A program made the translations under genes and the position numbers. A stretch of DNA of 62,854 nucleotides from Actinomycetes bacterium (GTDB taxonomy: Bacteria; Actinomycetota; Actinomycetes; Mycobacteriales; Mycobacteriaceae). Positions 15,879-25,012 of the stretch are shown here, piece by piece (the first letter of the stretch is position 1; every line of letters begins with the position of its first letter). A model generated the notes under the pieces. That model did not search any database. It was given only the letters and a program-made list of their open reading frames with translations, and was not told the DNA's origin. The DNA is taken from assembly GCA_023404955.1 (NCBI GenBank), contig JAEXZY010000163.1, positions 1 through 62,854 of the forward strand, written 5' to 3'.

Positions 15879-17520
15879 CCATAAGAACGCAAAGGAAATT
15901 CTGGTCATTAAGAACATCCCGCTCGCCCGCAGCCTCGCCGCGCAGTTCCTGGCGTTCCAGCTGATGGTGGTCGCGGTCGTGCTGATCGCGGTCGGGGCGG
16001 TCTCGGTGGCGCAGTCGACCAGCGAGTTCCGGGAGGCTCGCGGGACCCGGATGATCGCGGTGGCCGAGAACATGGCCTCGACGCCCATCGTGCGGGAACG
16101 CATCGAACAGGCGCCCGCAGACCCGTTCGCCAGCCGCATCCTGGCCCCCGAGGTGGACCGGGCTGTCGCCCTCTCGGGTGCCACGCTGGCCGAGATCCTG
16201 CGCCCGGATGGCACGGTGTGGGTGTCCTCGGTTCCTTCGCGGGTCGGGGCGCGGGTGGATCTCGGGCCGAGTCGCGCCGACGAGGGGCGGGCCTGGTACG
16301 GCGACGCGGACGTCGACGGCACGCACAGCCTGGTGGGGCAGGTGCCGATCCTGTCCCCCGACGGCGACGTGCTCGCCATCGCGTCGGTCAGCGAGGGCTA
16401 TCCGTCGGTGTGGGCGCTGCTGTCCGGCGCGGGCGAACGGCTGCTGATCTACCTCGGCCTCGGCGCGGGGCTCGGCCTGATCGCCTCCTATCTGCTGTCC
16501 CGGCGGATCAAGCGGCACACCCGAGGGCTGGAGGTGACGGAGATCGCCAGCCTCGCCGATCACCGAGAAGCGTTGCTGCACAGCATTCGCGAGGGCGTGA
16601 TCGCGGTCAACAACGACGGGGAGATCACCGTGCTCAACGACAGCGCACAGGAGCTGCTCGAGGTGGGCGAGGATGCGGTGGGCAAGCACGTCGATCGGGT
16701 GGGGATCGATCCGGCCGTGGTGGCGCTGCTGACCGCGGGCGGGTCGAGCCGATCCGACGAAGATCGAGTGATCGCGACCAGGACACGGGTGCTGGCCCTG
16801 AGTCGTCGCGCCGCCACCAGCGGCGGTGAGCGGATCGGTACCGTGACCACGATGCGCGACAGCACCGAACTCGCTGCACTGCAGGGCCAGCTGTCGTCGC
16901 ACAAGAGTGTCACCGACACCTTGCGCGCGCAGACCCACGAATTCGCCAACCAGCTGCACACGATCTCCGGCCTGGTCCAGCTCGGCGAATACGACGCGGT
17001 ACGTGACCTGGTCGGTACGTTGACGCGACGCCGCGCAGAGATCAGTGACGCGGTGACACAACGGATCTCCGATCCCGCGGTGGCGGCGCTGGTGATCGCC
17101 AAGACCTCGCTGGCGGCCGAGAGCGGGGTCGCCCTCACGCTGGCGCCGGAATCGCACCTGGCGCCGCTTGACCCCGCACTGGCCACCGACGTGATCACGC
17201 TGCTGGGCAACCTGATCGACAACGCGGTCGATGTGTCGGTCGGGGCGCCGGACGCGGTGGTGACCGTGGAGATCGACGACAGCGACGGACTGGAGATCAT
17301 CGTGCGCGACACCGGACCCGGAGTGCCCGAACACCTTCGGGAGGCGATCTTCGCCCGCGGGGTGACGTCCAAGCCCGACGTCCCCGGCGGGCGCGGGATC
17401 GGCCTGGCTCTGGTGCGCCTGGTCACCGCCGCGCACGGCGGGACCGTGGGTGTCAGTGACATCCCCGACGGCGGCGCGGAGTTCACCGTGCGCCTGCAGG
17501 CGGTGCGCACCGATGCGTGA
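15865..17520 (+). CDS. Sensor histidine kinase, CitA/DcuS type
   Basis: A membrane sensor: helix 1 (AAQFLAFQLMVVAVVL), an extracytoplasmic domain of about 140 residues, helix 2 (LLIYLGLGAGLGLIASYLL), a PAS segment, the phospho-acceptor box RAQTHEFANQLHTISG and a HATPase with N box NLIDNAVDVS, DTGPGVP and GRGIGLALV. This H-box is typical of citrate/C4-dicarboxylate sensors, which fits the divergent tct transporter. The start is uncertain: GTG 15865, CTG 15901 and even ATT 15907 are in frame, and the AAAGGA at 15891-15896 is best spaced for ATT. It overlaps the response regulator gene start by 8 bp. Confidence 0.9.
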   Translation: MTQVTHKNAKEILVIKNIPLARSLAAQFLAFQLMVVAVVLIAVGAVSVAQSTSEFREARGTRMIAVAENMASTPIVRERIEQAPADPFASRILAPEVDRAVALSGATLAEILRPDGTVWVSSVPSRVGARVDLGPSRADEGRAWYGDADVDGTHSLVGQVPILSPDGDVLAIASVSEGYPSVWALLSGAGERLLIYLGLGAGLGLIASYLLSRRIKRHTRGLEVTEIASLADHREALLHSIREGVIAVNNDGEITVLNDSAQELLEVGEDAVGKHVDRVGIDPAVVALLTAGGSSRSDEDRVIATRTRVLALSRRAATSGGERIGTVTTMRDSTELAALQGQLSSHKSVTDTLRAQTHEFANQLHTISGLVQLGEYDAVRDLVGTLTRRRAEISDAVTQRISDPAVAALVIAKTSLAAESGVALTLAPESHLAPLDPALATDVITLLGNLIDNAVDVSVGAPDAVVTVEIDDSDGLEIIVRDTGPGVPEHLREAIFARGVTSKPDVPGGRGIGLALVRLVTAAHGGTVGVSDIPDGGAEFTVRLQAVRTDA

Positions 17521-18181
17521 CGTGCTGGTGGTCGACGACGATTTCATGGTCGCCGAGATCCACCGCCGCTTCGTCGACAGAGTGGACGGCTTCCGCGTCG
17601 TCGGGGTGGCGCGCACCGGCGGCGAAGCGCTGCGCGCCGCTCAGGAACTGAGTCCCGACCTGATCCTGCTCGACGTCTACCTGCCGGACATGACCGGCCT
17701 GGACGTGCTGCAGCGGTTACGGGCCGACGGCGACAGGGTCGGGGTCATCATGATCACCGCGGCGCGCGAACTCGACACCGTCAGCGGCGCACTGGACGGC
17801 GGCGCGGCCGACTACCTGATCAAGCCCTTCGAGTTCGACCAGTTGCGGACCAAGCTGCTGGCCTTCGCCGCGCGCGCCGACGCGCTGGAGTCCGCGGGCG
17901 GCGTCGACCAGTCGTTGATCGATTCGCTGTTCGGCGGCCCGACGGTCGCGCCCGCCGCGAAGGTGCTGCCGAAGGGCCTCGGCGCGGAGACGGGCGAGCT
18001 GGTGCTGGCCGCGGTGCGCGACGCCGGGGAGGTGTCCGCCGCCGAATGCGCTGACCTGGTGGGTATCTCGCGGGTCAGCGCGCGGCGCTACCTCGAGCAC
18101 TACCTGAGCACCGGCACGGTGGAACTGCGGCTGCAGTACGGCGTGGGTCGCCCAGAGCGGCGGTACCGCGTCCGCACCTGA
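17513..18181 (+). CDS. Response regulator, CitB/DctR type
   Basis: A 222-residue regulator. The receiver domain has acidic Asp8-10, phospho-acceptor Asp54 (LILLDVYLP) and the conserved YLIKPFEF lysine. The C-terminal part has an HTH-like segment (SAAECADLVGISRVSARRYLEHY) as in CitB/DcuR-type regulators. The ATG at 17513 lies inside the kinase gene, so the two are coupled. The obvious target is the tctCBA promoter next to the kinase gene. Confidence 0.92.
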   Translation: MRDVLVVDDDFMVAEIHRRFVDRVDGFRVVGVARTGGEALRAAQELSPDLILLDVYLPDMTGLDVLQRLRADGDRVGVIMITAARELDTVSGALDGGAADYLIKPFEFDQLRTKLLAFAARADALESAGGVDQSLIDSLFGGPTVAPAAKVLPKGLGAETGELVLAAVRDAGEVSAAECADLVGISRVSARRYLEHYLSTGTVELRLQYGVGRPERRYRVRT

Positions 18182-18303
18182 GCGCCGGTCTCACCGCTGC
18201 AGTAGGCCACGCATCGAATGCAGTGCCGCGACACTGATGCTCATTCGCGCGCGCAGTCCGAGGGTTGATCCATCGGATCGTCCACTGGAGGCGGAGAGCA
18301 CTC

Positions 18304-19515
18304 ATGTCCATTGCTATCGACACCGATCTCCCGACCATCGCCTACGAGCAGGCCGAGGGTCCCGAGGAAGCACACCGTCTGATCGGCGAGGCGCGACGAT
18401 CCGGGCCGGTGGCCCTGGGTCCGCACGGACCCGAGGTCCTCAGCTACGACCTGGTGCGCACCGTGCTGCGCGACGACCGGTTCGCCATGCCCAAGGGGGT
18501 GACCCTCCAGGCGCAGGGCATCACGTCCGGCGAGCTGTGGGACATCGTGCTCGGCGGGCTGCTCAGCCTCGACGGCGCCGATCATCACCGACAGCGCAAG
18601 CTCGTGTCCAAAGCCTTCACCCCGCGCGCGGCCGGGCGCCTGCGCAGCAGTTGCGCAGACATCATCGCGGAACTGGTGTACGGCGTGTGCGCGCACGGAC
18701 AGTGCGATGTGGTCGCCGACATCTCCCGGCGATATCCGGTGCCGGTGATCTGCGAACTGCTCGGCACCCCGCGGGCCGACTGGCACCGGTTATCGGAGTG
18801 GGCAGATGACATCTTCAAGGTCTTCGACTGGAATGTCGTCGAGGATCAGGCCGACATCGTGCGCGCCTGGCGGGCGCTGGAGGGCTATCTCGACGCGATG
18901 GTGGCCCAGCGGCGCGATCGGCTCACCGGAGATCTGTTGTCGGACATGATGCGCGCCGAGGACGACGGCGATCGGCTGAGCCACGCAGAACTGCTGACGC
19001 TCGCCGCGACGTTGTTGATGGCCGGCACCGACACGACGCGCAACCAGCTGGCCGCGGCGGTCGAAGTGTTCTGCGACCACCCCGAGCAGTGGTCGCTACT
19101 GGCCGAGCATCCAGAGCTCGCTCCGCAGGCAGTCGAGGAGGTCATGCGGTTCTCACCGGTGATCTTCGGGTCCTTCCGCATCGCCCAAATGGACGTCGAA
19201 CTGGCCGGACACGTCATTCCGGCAGGCACGATGCTGATCGCCAACACCGCTGCGGCGAACCGTGATCCGGCCGTGTTCGACGATCCGGACACCTTCGACA
19301 TCACCCGGGCGGGCGCCGCTCCGATGCTCACGTTCGGCGGCGGCGTGCACTACTGCCTCGGCGCCCACCTCGCACGCATCGAGCTCGCTGAAGCGCTCAC
19401 GACGATGGCACGCCGGATGCCGTCGATGCGCCGCGCGGGTCCGTCGACGTGGCGGAGCCTGACCGGGATCACCGGGCCGGCGACGCTACCGGTCGCCTTC
19501 GAGTCCGGCTACTAG
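18304..19515 (+). CDS. Cytochrome P450
   Basis: A 403-residue soluble P450. The I-helix oxygen-binding motif AGTDTT is at residues 240-245, the K-helix ExxR is in EEVMR, and the heme loop FGGGVHYCLGAHLAR has thiolate Cys351. A GGAGG sequence upstream of ATG 18304 supports this start over an upstream ATG at 18265. The CYP family and substrate cannot be told. Redox partner genes are not adjacent. It follows the two-component genes by 122 bp and converges on the GntR regulator with a 3-bp gap. Confidence 0.93.
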   Translation: MSIAIDTDLPTIAYEQAEGPEEAHRLIGEARRSGPVALGPHGPEVLSYDLVRTVLRDDRFAMPKGVTLQAQGITSGELWDIVLGGLLSLDGADHHRQRKLVSKAFTPRAAGRLRSSCADIIAELVYGVCAHGQCDVVADISRRYPVPVICELLGTPRADWHRLSEWADDIFKVFDWNVVEDQADIVRAWRALEGYLDAMVAQRRDRLTGDLLSDMMRAEDDGDRLSHAELLTLAATLLMAGTDTTRNQLAAAVEVFCDHPEQWSLLAEHPELAPQAVEEVMRFSPVIFGSFRIAQMDVELAGHVIPAGTMLIANTAAANRDPAVFDDPDTFDITRAGAAPMLTFGGGVHYCLGAHLARIELAEALTTMARRMPSMRRAGPSTWRSLTGITGPATLPVAFESGY

Positions 19516-19518
19516 GTC

Positions 19519-20178
19519 CTAGTCCGCCGCGTCGACCACCTGCGTCAGCGTCAGCCAGTTGCGTTGTGTGGCCTCGGCTGCTGCGTCGGCGTCACCTTTG
19601 CGGCACAGCGCGAGGATCCGCTTGTGATCGGCGATCGACGTGCGGCCGGACAGCGACGTGAAGCGCAGATGCTCGAGGCGCCGCAGCACCGGGGTCACCT
19701 GGTCGAGCACCTGCGCGATCACCGGATTGCCGCTCGCACGCACCGCGACTCCGTGGAACTCGTCGTCGGCCCGGATGGCCGCCTCGGCATCACCGGCCGC
19801 CAATGCGGCCGCGAAAGCCTCGTTCGCCCGGGCCATCTCGGTGTGGTCGGCTTTGCCCATCACGGGCACCGCGGTGCGCACCGCCAACGCATGCATGGCG
19901 GCCGCGACGTCCTGGGCGTTGAGCACCGCCCGACCCTCGATGGCCGAGACCACAGTCGATCGGCCGGGAACTGTGTGCACCAGTCCCGACGCCTCCAGCC
20001 GGGCCAGAGCTTCCCGGATCGGGGTTCGACTGACCCCCAGCCACTCCTCGAGTTCGGTGTCGCGCAGCTTCTCTCCGGGCGCCAACGTGCCGTTGACGAT
20101 CGCGTCCCGTAGCGACTCGTAGGCCTGCTCGCGGAGCAGCGATCGGCGGTGCCTGCCACGCTCGACCGGTACCGGCAT
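19519..20178 (-). CDS. GntR-family transcriptional regulator, FCD subgroup
   Basis: A 219-residue regulator. The N-terminal winged helix-turn-helix (LREQAYESLRDAIVNGTLAPGEKL then WLGVSRTPIREAL) is classic GntR. The all-helical C-terminal part with DDEFHGVAV and DHKRIL fits the FCD ligand/metal-binding domain. It lies 15 bp downstream of the GMC oxidoreductase gene on the same strand, so it is probably a local, autoregulating repressor of that unit. The effector is likely a small organic acid, by family analogy only. Confidence 0.9.
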   Translation of the reverse strand: MPVPVERGRHRRSLLREQAYESLRDAIVNGTLAPGEKLRDTELEEWLGVSRTPIREALARLEASGLVHTVPGRSTVVSAIEGRAVLNAQDVAAAMHALAVRTAVPVMGKADHTEMARANEAFAAALAAGDAEAAIRADDEFHGVAVRASGNPVIAQVLDQVTPVLRRLEHLRFTSLSGRTSIADHKRILALCRKGDADAAAEATQRNWLTLTQVVDAAD

Positions 20179-20193
20179 GCGAAGTATCGTATA

Positions 20194-21711
20194 TCAGCAT
20201 CGGGCCGCATCCCTGATCATCTCGGCGGCCTTCTCGGCGATCATCATCGTGGCGGCGTTGGTGTTGACGCCGACGATGCGCGGCATGATCGACGCGTCGG
20301 CGACCCGCAACCCGTCGAGCCCGTGAACCCGGAGTTCGGGGTCGACGGCGGCGTCGGCGCCGACGCCCATCGCCGCGCTGCCGACGGGATGATAGTAGGT
20401 GCCGGTGGCTCGGAAAACGAACTCCCGCAGAGCTTTCCGGTCCGTCACTCCGGCACCCGGGAGCACCTCCCCGGCATACCAGTCCCGAAACGGCTCCGTG
20501 GCCAGTATGGTCCGCGCGACGTCCACGCCGTGCAGCATCCGTTCGACGTCGGATTCCTCAGCGAGATAGGCGGGATCGATCAGCGGCGGCGTGTCCGGGT
20601 CCGGACCTGCCAACCGGACGGTCCCGCGGGAGTCCGGCACCATCGCCACGGCCACGGTGAAGCTGTTGACCGGCGCCGACAGATGCGGCGGATGGAACGG
20701 CACGTGGATGAACATCAACTGCATGTCCGGGCCGGCGAGCGCAGGATCGCTGCGCCACACCATCGACGTCTCGGCAAGATTGGTCCTGCCCGCCGGAATC
20801 GGTTGCGCCGCTTCGCACACCACGCCGCACAGTGGGTGATCGTGCAGATTGCGCCCGACCCCGGGCAGATCGTGGCGGACCGCGATCCCGACCTCGGCCA
20901 GCTCGGCGGCCGGACCCACGCCGGAGAGGAGAAGGAGCCGTGGAGAATCGACTGCGCCGGCGCTGACGATCACCTCGGCGTCGGCGTACGCCTGGTGGGT
21001 GCGACCGTCCTGCCGGTATTCGACACCCACACAACGGTTCTGCCGGAACAACAGTCGGTGCGCACGCGCTCCCGTCGCCACCGTGAGGTTCGCCCGGCAG
21101 CGCGCAGGATGTAGATAGGCCACCGCGGCGCTCTGCCGGCGCCCATCGGCGATCGACAGATCGTGCCAGCCCGCGCCCTCGGGCCGGGCGCCGTTGAAAT
21201 CGTCGGTGAGCGGGTGGCCGGCAGCGGCGGCGGCGCGGACGAAGACCTCCGACAACGGGTTGGCCTCGGCCGCAGAGACCGGCGCTGGACGCAACGGCCC
21301 ACTGCGGCCCCGGTACTCGGGATCGCCGGTCGCGACGCTCTCCATCCGCATGAAGTACGGCAGCACCGATGCGTGATCCCAGCCGGTACACCCCTGCGCG
21401 GCCCAGTGGTCGAAGTCGCTGGGATGACCGCGCAGATACACCATCGCGTTGATGCTGCCGCTGCCCCCGAGGGTGTGCCCGCGCGGCCAGTTGTGACGCA
21501 CACCGCCGCGCTGCGCGACGGTGTCGTATGCGTAGTCCACGTCGGTGCCCCAGAGCGTCGGCCACAGCGGCGCCGTGGCGATCTGGGGGTGGCTGTCCTC
21601 ACCGCCGGATTCCAGCACCAGGACCCGGGCAGCCGGGTCCTCCGACAGCCGCGCTGCGAGCACGCATCCGGCTGATCCCGCACCGACCACGATGTAGTCG
21701 TAACTCTCCAC
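20194..21711 (-). CDS. GMC-family FAD-dependent oxidoreductase (choline dehydrogenase-like)
   Basis: A 505-residue flavoenzyme. The FAD-binding GAGSAG is within the first 20 residues, the GMC signature region follows (HTLGGSGSINAMVYLRG, then DFDHWAAQG), and the C-terminus has the catalytic-type GTYYHPVGSAAMG and VNTNAATMMIAEKAAE. It oxidises an alcohol; the substrate is unknown. GTG 21711 is chosen because GAGG lies 7 bp upstream and because longer starts would run through a palindromic operator-like site. It is probably cotranscribed with the gntR gene downstream. Confidence 0.92.
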   Translation of the reverse strand: MESYDYIVVGAGSAGCVLAARLSEDPAARVLVLESGGEDSHPQIATAPLWPTLWGTDVDYAYDTVAQRGGVRHNWPRGHTLGGSGSINAMVYLRGHPSDFDHWAAQGCTGWDHASVLPYFMRMESVATGDPEYRGRSGPLRPAPVSAAEANPLSEVFVRAAAAAGHPLTDDFNGARPEGAGWHDLSIADGRRQSAAVAYLHPARCRANLTVATGARAHRLLFRQNRCVGVEYRQDGRTHQAYADAEVIVSAGAVDSPRLLLLSGVGPAAELAEVGIAVRHDLPGVGRNLHDHPLCGVVCEAAQPIPAGRTNLAETSMVWRSDPALAGPDMQLMFIHVPFHPPHLSAPVNSFTVAVAMVPDSRGTVRLAGPDPDTPPLIDPAYLAEESDVERMLHGVDVARTILATEPFRDWYAGEVLPGAGVTDRKALREFVFRATGTYYHPVGSAAMGVGADAAVDPELRVHGLDGLRVADASIMPRIVGVNTNAATMMIAEKAAEMIRDAARC

Positions 21712-21764
21712 GAACGTGCCTCGTTTCTCTCGACGATTACGGGACGGCACAACGCTCGGAGTGC

Positions 21765-21776
21765 GCAATATATTGC
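21765..21776. promoter_or_regulatory. 12-bp perfect palindrome, candidate GntR operator
   Basis: GCAATATATTGC is a perfect, AT-rich palindrome in a GC-rich genome. It sits between the divergent GMC oxidoreductase (start 21711) and amidotransferase (start 21822) genes. Position and symmetry suit the operator of the GntR regulator encoded in the same unit. Confidence 0.4.
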
Positions 21777-21821
21777 ATACTGATTTCGCACCCACGCAGC
21801 GCAGCCGGAATAATCACCGGC

Positions 21822-22544
21822 GTGGCACCGACCGTCCTGTTCCTGCGCAACGAGCACATGGCCACCGAGGCCCTACTCGGCGACGCGTTCGCCGAACACG
21901 GGTACGACGTCGACCACTTCCAGGTGGTACCGCCGGACCGGGTAAACTCCCCCGCCCTCGACGTCGACTTTCCCGACCCGACCGCATACGACGTGATCGT
22001 CCCGCTCGGCGCCCGATGGCCGGTGTACGACCCGGCCCTGCGCGACACCTGGGTCGGGGCCGAGATGGCATTACTGCGCGACGCCGCCGACGCCGGGGTC
22101 GCTCTGCTGGGCGTCTGCTTCGGCGGCCAGTTGCTCGCTCAGACCTTCGGCGGCTCGGTGGCGCGCTCGCCGCGGCCCGAGATCGGTTGGTACGACGTCC
22201 TCAGCGAGCGTCCCGACATCGTGCCCGGCGGACCGTGGTTCCAGTGGCACTTCGATCGATGGACGCTACCTCCCGGCGCGACCGAACTGGCCAGGACTCC
22301 GAACGCCTCGCAGGCCTTTCTCCTCGGCCGCGCACTGGGATTGCAGTTCCACCCCGAGATCGACACCAGCCTGCTGACGACGTGGCTGGCCGACGACCGC
22401 GACGGCGACGTCGCGGCGGCCGGCCTGGATCACGACCAGCTACTCACCCGCACAACCGATCTCGCCGATGACGTCGCGGCACGCATCCGGAAGCTGGTGT
22501 CCGGCTTCGTCACTCACGTGGTGGGCAGGTCCCGCCCCAGCTGA
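21822..22544 (+). CDS. Class I glutamine amidotransferase-like protein
   Basis: A 240-residue stand-alone GATase fold. The nucleophile elbow LLGVCFGGQLLA holds Cys99, and FHPEI holds His177 and Glu179, so the catalytic triad is complete. Stand-alone proteins of this kind act on small substrates or as gamma-glutamyl hydrolases; no partner synthetase is next to it. The start is GTG 21822, since longer versions cross the palindrome region. The last 31 bases overlap the end of the convergent TIGR01777 gene. Confidence 0.82.
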   Translation: MAPTVLFLRNEHMATEALLGDAFAEHGYDVDHFQVVPPDRVNSPALDVDFPDPTAYDVIVPLGARWPVYDPALRDTWVGAEMALLRDAADAGVALLGVCFGGQLLAQTFGGSVARSPRPEIGWYDVLSERPDIVPGGPWFQWHFDRWTLPPGATELARTPNASQAFLLGRALGLQFHPEIDTSLLTTWLADDRDGDVAAAGLDHDQLLTRTTDLADDVAARIRKLVSGFVTHVVGRSRPS

Positions 22545-23878
22545 TGAGCCAGCGTCTCGGCGACGTGGCTGTGACGGAACGGATGCCCGGCTGCGAGCAG
22601 CTTGGTGGGGAGCACCCGCTGGCTCGCCTCCGCCAGTTCGCGAGCGCCCTGCGCGCCGAGTAACACCTTGGGTCCCAGGCTCGGAACCGGGAGCAGAGCG
22701 GGCCGATGCAGCACGCGCGCAAGCTCTTTGGTGTACTCGGTGTTGCGCACCGGATTCGGCGCCACCGCGTTGACGGGGCCTTGGATGTCGGTGTCGTAGA
22801 GCGCCCGGTGGTAGATGTCGACCAGGTCGTCCAACCCGATCCAGGACAGCCACTGTGTGCCGTCACCGACCCGACCGCCCAGGCCTGCCGCGAACAGCGG
22901 ACGGAGCAGCTTGAGCGTCCCGCCCGCCGCGGCCTGCACGATCCCGGTGCGCACGAGCACGACACGCAACCCCCCGTCCACGGCCGGCGCGGTCGCCGCT
23001 TCCCAGTCGGTGACCACCTCGGCCAAGAAACCGTCGCCCCCCCGCGAGCCGTCCTCGGTGAGCGTGACATCGCCCCGGTCGTAGCCGTAGTAGCCGATGG
23101 CGGACGCGCTGATGAACGTCGACGGGCCGTCCTCCGTCGCGGCGGCCGCCTCGGCGAGCCGGCGGGTCGGCTCGATTCGACTGTCGCGGATGGCCTTTCG
23201 GTGGGACTTGGTGAAGCGGCCCGCGATCGATTCGCCGGCCAGGTGGATGACCGCATCGACCCCGCGCAGCAGGTCCGCGGCGGGGGCCGCCGGGTCCCAC
23301 CGACGTTCGTCGTCGTTCTCGGCAGGCCGCCGCACCAGGCGGATCACCCGGTGCCCACCGGTGGTGAGGAACGCGCACAGTGCCGCACCGACCAGCCCTG
23401 ACGCACCGGTGACCGCGACCGTGAGCGGTTGCGCGCCCGCCGCCTCGGCGCGCTGATGCGCCGCGAGATCGCCGATGAGCTGCTGATGCCGATAGGCGAA
23501 CGTCGGACGCAGCAGCGCTGCGGGCACCGCCGCCTCGACGTGGTCGTTGATGCGGGTGCCCGACCCGTGCTCGTCGAAGGTGTGGGTGTGCCGCCACGGG
23601 CCGGCGAGGCGCGGCGGCCAGGACGTCACACCGTCGGACGAGAGTTCGTCGACGAACCGGTGACCGTCGACGTAGGCGTCGGGTTGATGGCGCGCCACCC
23701 AGCGCAGCCCGCCCGGCAAGCCCAGAACCGCCACGCCGTCGGCCAGCGATCGTGCTTCGGAGACCACGGTCATCGGTTGCCACGGCGGAACAAGCCGTCG
23801 CATCGCACCCGGGCGCGTGTGCCACTCCCACACGTCACGCAACGGGTGTTCCACCACGCTGTCGTAGTCGATGCCCAT
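22514..23878 (-). CDS. TIGR01777-type NAD(P)-dependent epimerase with N-terminal SRPBCC domain
   Basis: A 454-residue two-domain protein. Residues 1-145 look like an SRPBCC/polyketide-cyclase domain. From 150 on there is an SDR-type epimerase: TGASGLVG (157-164), DAVIHLAGESI, SASAIGYYG and the WLSWIGLDDLV segment of the TIGR01777 family. Family members are widespread but mostly uncharacterised; some are called cell-division-related in other bacteria. It is divergent from the phosphoribosyltransferase gene and converges on the amidotransferase gene with a 31-bp overlap. Confidence 0.85.
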   Translation of the reverse strand: MGIDYDSVVEHPLRDVWEWHTRPGAMRRLVPPWQPMTVVSEARSLADGVAVLGLPGGLRWVARHQPDAYVDGHRFVDELSSDGVTSWPPRLAGPWRHTHTFDEHGSGTRINDHVEAAVPAALLRPTFAYRHQQLIGDLAAHQRAEAAGAQPLTVAVTGASGLVGAALCAFLTTGGHRVIRLVRRPAENDDERRWDPAAPAADLLRGVDAVIHLAGESIAGRFTKSHRKAIRDSRIEPTRRLAEAAAATEDGPSTFISASAIGYYGYDRGDVTLTEDGSRGGDGFLAEVVTDWEAATAPAVDGGLRVVLVRTGIVQAAAGGTLKLLRPLFAAGLGGRVGDGTQWLSWIGLDDLVDIYHRALYDTDIQGPVNAVAPNPVRNTEYTKELARVLHRPALLPVPSLGPKVLLGAQGARELAEASQRVLPTKLLAAGHPFRHSHVAETLAHQLGRDLPTT

Positions 23879-23993
23879 GACCCTCCCTGCCTCGTCGTCG
23901 AACAGTCATTCGTCACCGGACCAGGCCCGGATTGCCGTGCTCGGCTGCCAGAGCGGGTACCCGAGCGAGATACTTCTCGCACCGAGGTGTGAC

Positions 23994-24680
23994 GTGACTA
24001 CTTCCCAGACTGCGCAGCCCTTCCGCGATCGCCGCGAGGCCGGCGAGATGCTCGCGCGGGATCTCGCCCGCTACCGCGACGGTCCGGACACTCTGGTGCT
24101 CGGGCTCGCGCGGGGCGGCGTGCCGGTCGGCCGGGAGGTGGCCGACCACCTCCGGGTGCCGCTCGAGGTGTGCCTGGTCCGCAAGCTCGGTGCGCCGCAG
24201 TGGCCGGAGCTCGCGATGGGTGCGGTGGCCAGTGGCGGCGCGGTCGTCCTGAACGACGATGTGCTCGCAAGCCTCGGGCTGAGCGACGACCAGGTGAGCG
24301 ACGTCGTGGAGCGCGAGACCGCGGAACTGCGTCGGCGCGAACGCGTCTACCGCGGCGACGCTGCGCCGCTCGAGCTCACCGGGCGGAGCGTGATCCTCGT
24401 CGACGACGGGATCGCCACGGGAGCCAGCATGGTGGCTGCGGTGCGCTCGGTGCGCCGGGCCGGGGCCACCCGCGTGATCGTCGGGGTACCGGTGGGGCCG
24501 CGGTCGGTGTGTCGCACTCTCAGGTCTGAAGCCGACGACGTGGTGTGCTCACTCGTGCCCGCCGACTTCCGTGCGGTCGGACAGGTCTACGCCGACTTCC
24601 ACCAGATGAGCGACGACGAAGTGCGCGAGGCACTGCGCACGCCGATGACGGACGCGCAATCGAAAGACATTGCGGACTAA
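23994..24680 (+). CDS. Phosphoribosyltransferase-family protein
   Basis: A 228-residue protein with a type I PRTase fold: GLARGGVPVGREVA near 37 and the PRPP-binding loop VILVDDGIATGAS at 133-145. The substrate base is unknown, and many of these proteins have regulatory or unassigned roles. The GTG at 23994 gives a compact N-terminus; the frame stays open upstream to 23871, where the residues look non-coding. It ends 6 bp from the convergent Rv2144c-like gene. Confidence 0.82.
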   Translation: MTTSQTAQPFRDRREAGEMLARDLARYRDGPDTLVLGLARGGVPVGREVADHLRVPLEVCLVRKLGAPQWPELAMGAVASGGAVVLNDDVLASLGLSDDQVSDVVERETAELRRRERVYRGDAAPLELTGRSVILVDDGIATGASMVAAVRSVRRAGATRVIVGVPVGPRSVCRTLRSEADDVVCSLVPADFRAVGQVYADFHQMSDDEVREALRTPMTDAQSKDIAD

Positions 24681-24686
24681 CGCAAT

Positions 24687-25001
24687 TCAGCTCTTGGTCG
24701 GGTCCTCGTCGGTACGTTCGGCGGCGGGGACGGGCTCGTCGTCGAGATCGTCCTGCCGCTCGGACCCGAGGGACGTCTCGTCGGGATAGTCCTCGACGTC
24801 CTCGTCCTGCGCATCGCCGGTGTGCTCTGTCTCATCGGCGGAGCTCTTCGAACGATCCCGCAGCGCGTCGACGATGAGGAGGACGACGCCGATCACGCTG
24901 GCGGCGATGCACACCCAGGCGATCAGGGCATTGCTGGTGACGACAGCCAGCACCAGGGCTGCGAGGCCGATGACGGCGAGGACGAGCGCAACGATGAGCA
25001 T
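24687..25001 (-). CDS. Small membrane protein with acidic tail (Rv2144c-like)
   Basis: A 104-residue protein. Two hydrophobic helices fill residues 2-46, then comes a charged cytoplasmic-type tail dominated by Asp and Glu (EDVEDYPDE, DDLDDEPVP). Composition and position immediately after wag31 (12-bp gap, same strand) match the small membrane gene that follows wag31 in M. tuberculosis. Function unknown; co-expression with wag31 suggests an envelope or polar-growth role. Confidence 0.75.
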   Translation of the reverse strand: MLIVALVLAVIGLAALVLAVVTSNALIAWVCIAASVIGVVLLIVDALRDRSKSSADETEHTGDAQDEDVEDYPDETSLGSERQDDLDDEPVPAAERTDEDPTKS

Positions 25002-25012
25002 GGCGCGCGAGG

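Noticed and set aside
19511..19523. Palindrome ACTAGGTCCTAGT between the P450 and gntR stops
   Set aside because: It is formed largely by the two convergent stop codons; too short and without a T tract to call a terminator.
21528..21821. Longer amidotransferase reading frame from 21528
   Set aside because: It runs antisense through the GMC oxidoreductase start and the palindrome; the conserved fold begins at GTG 21822.
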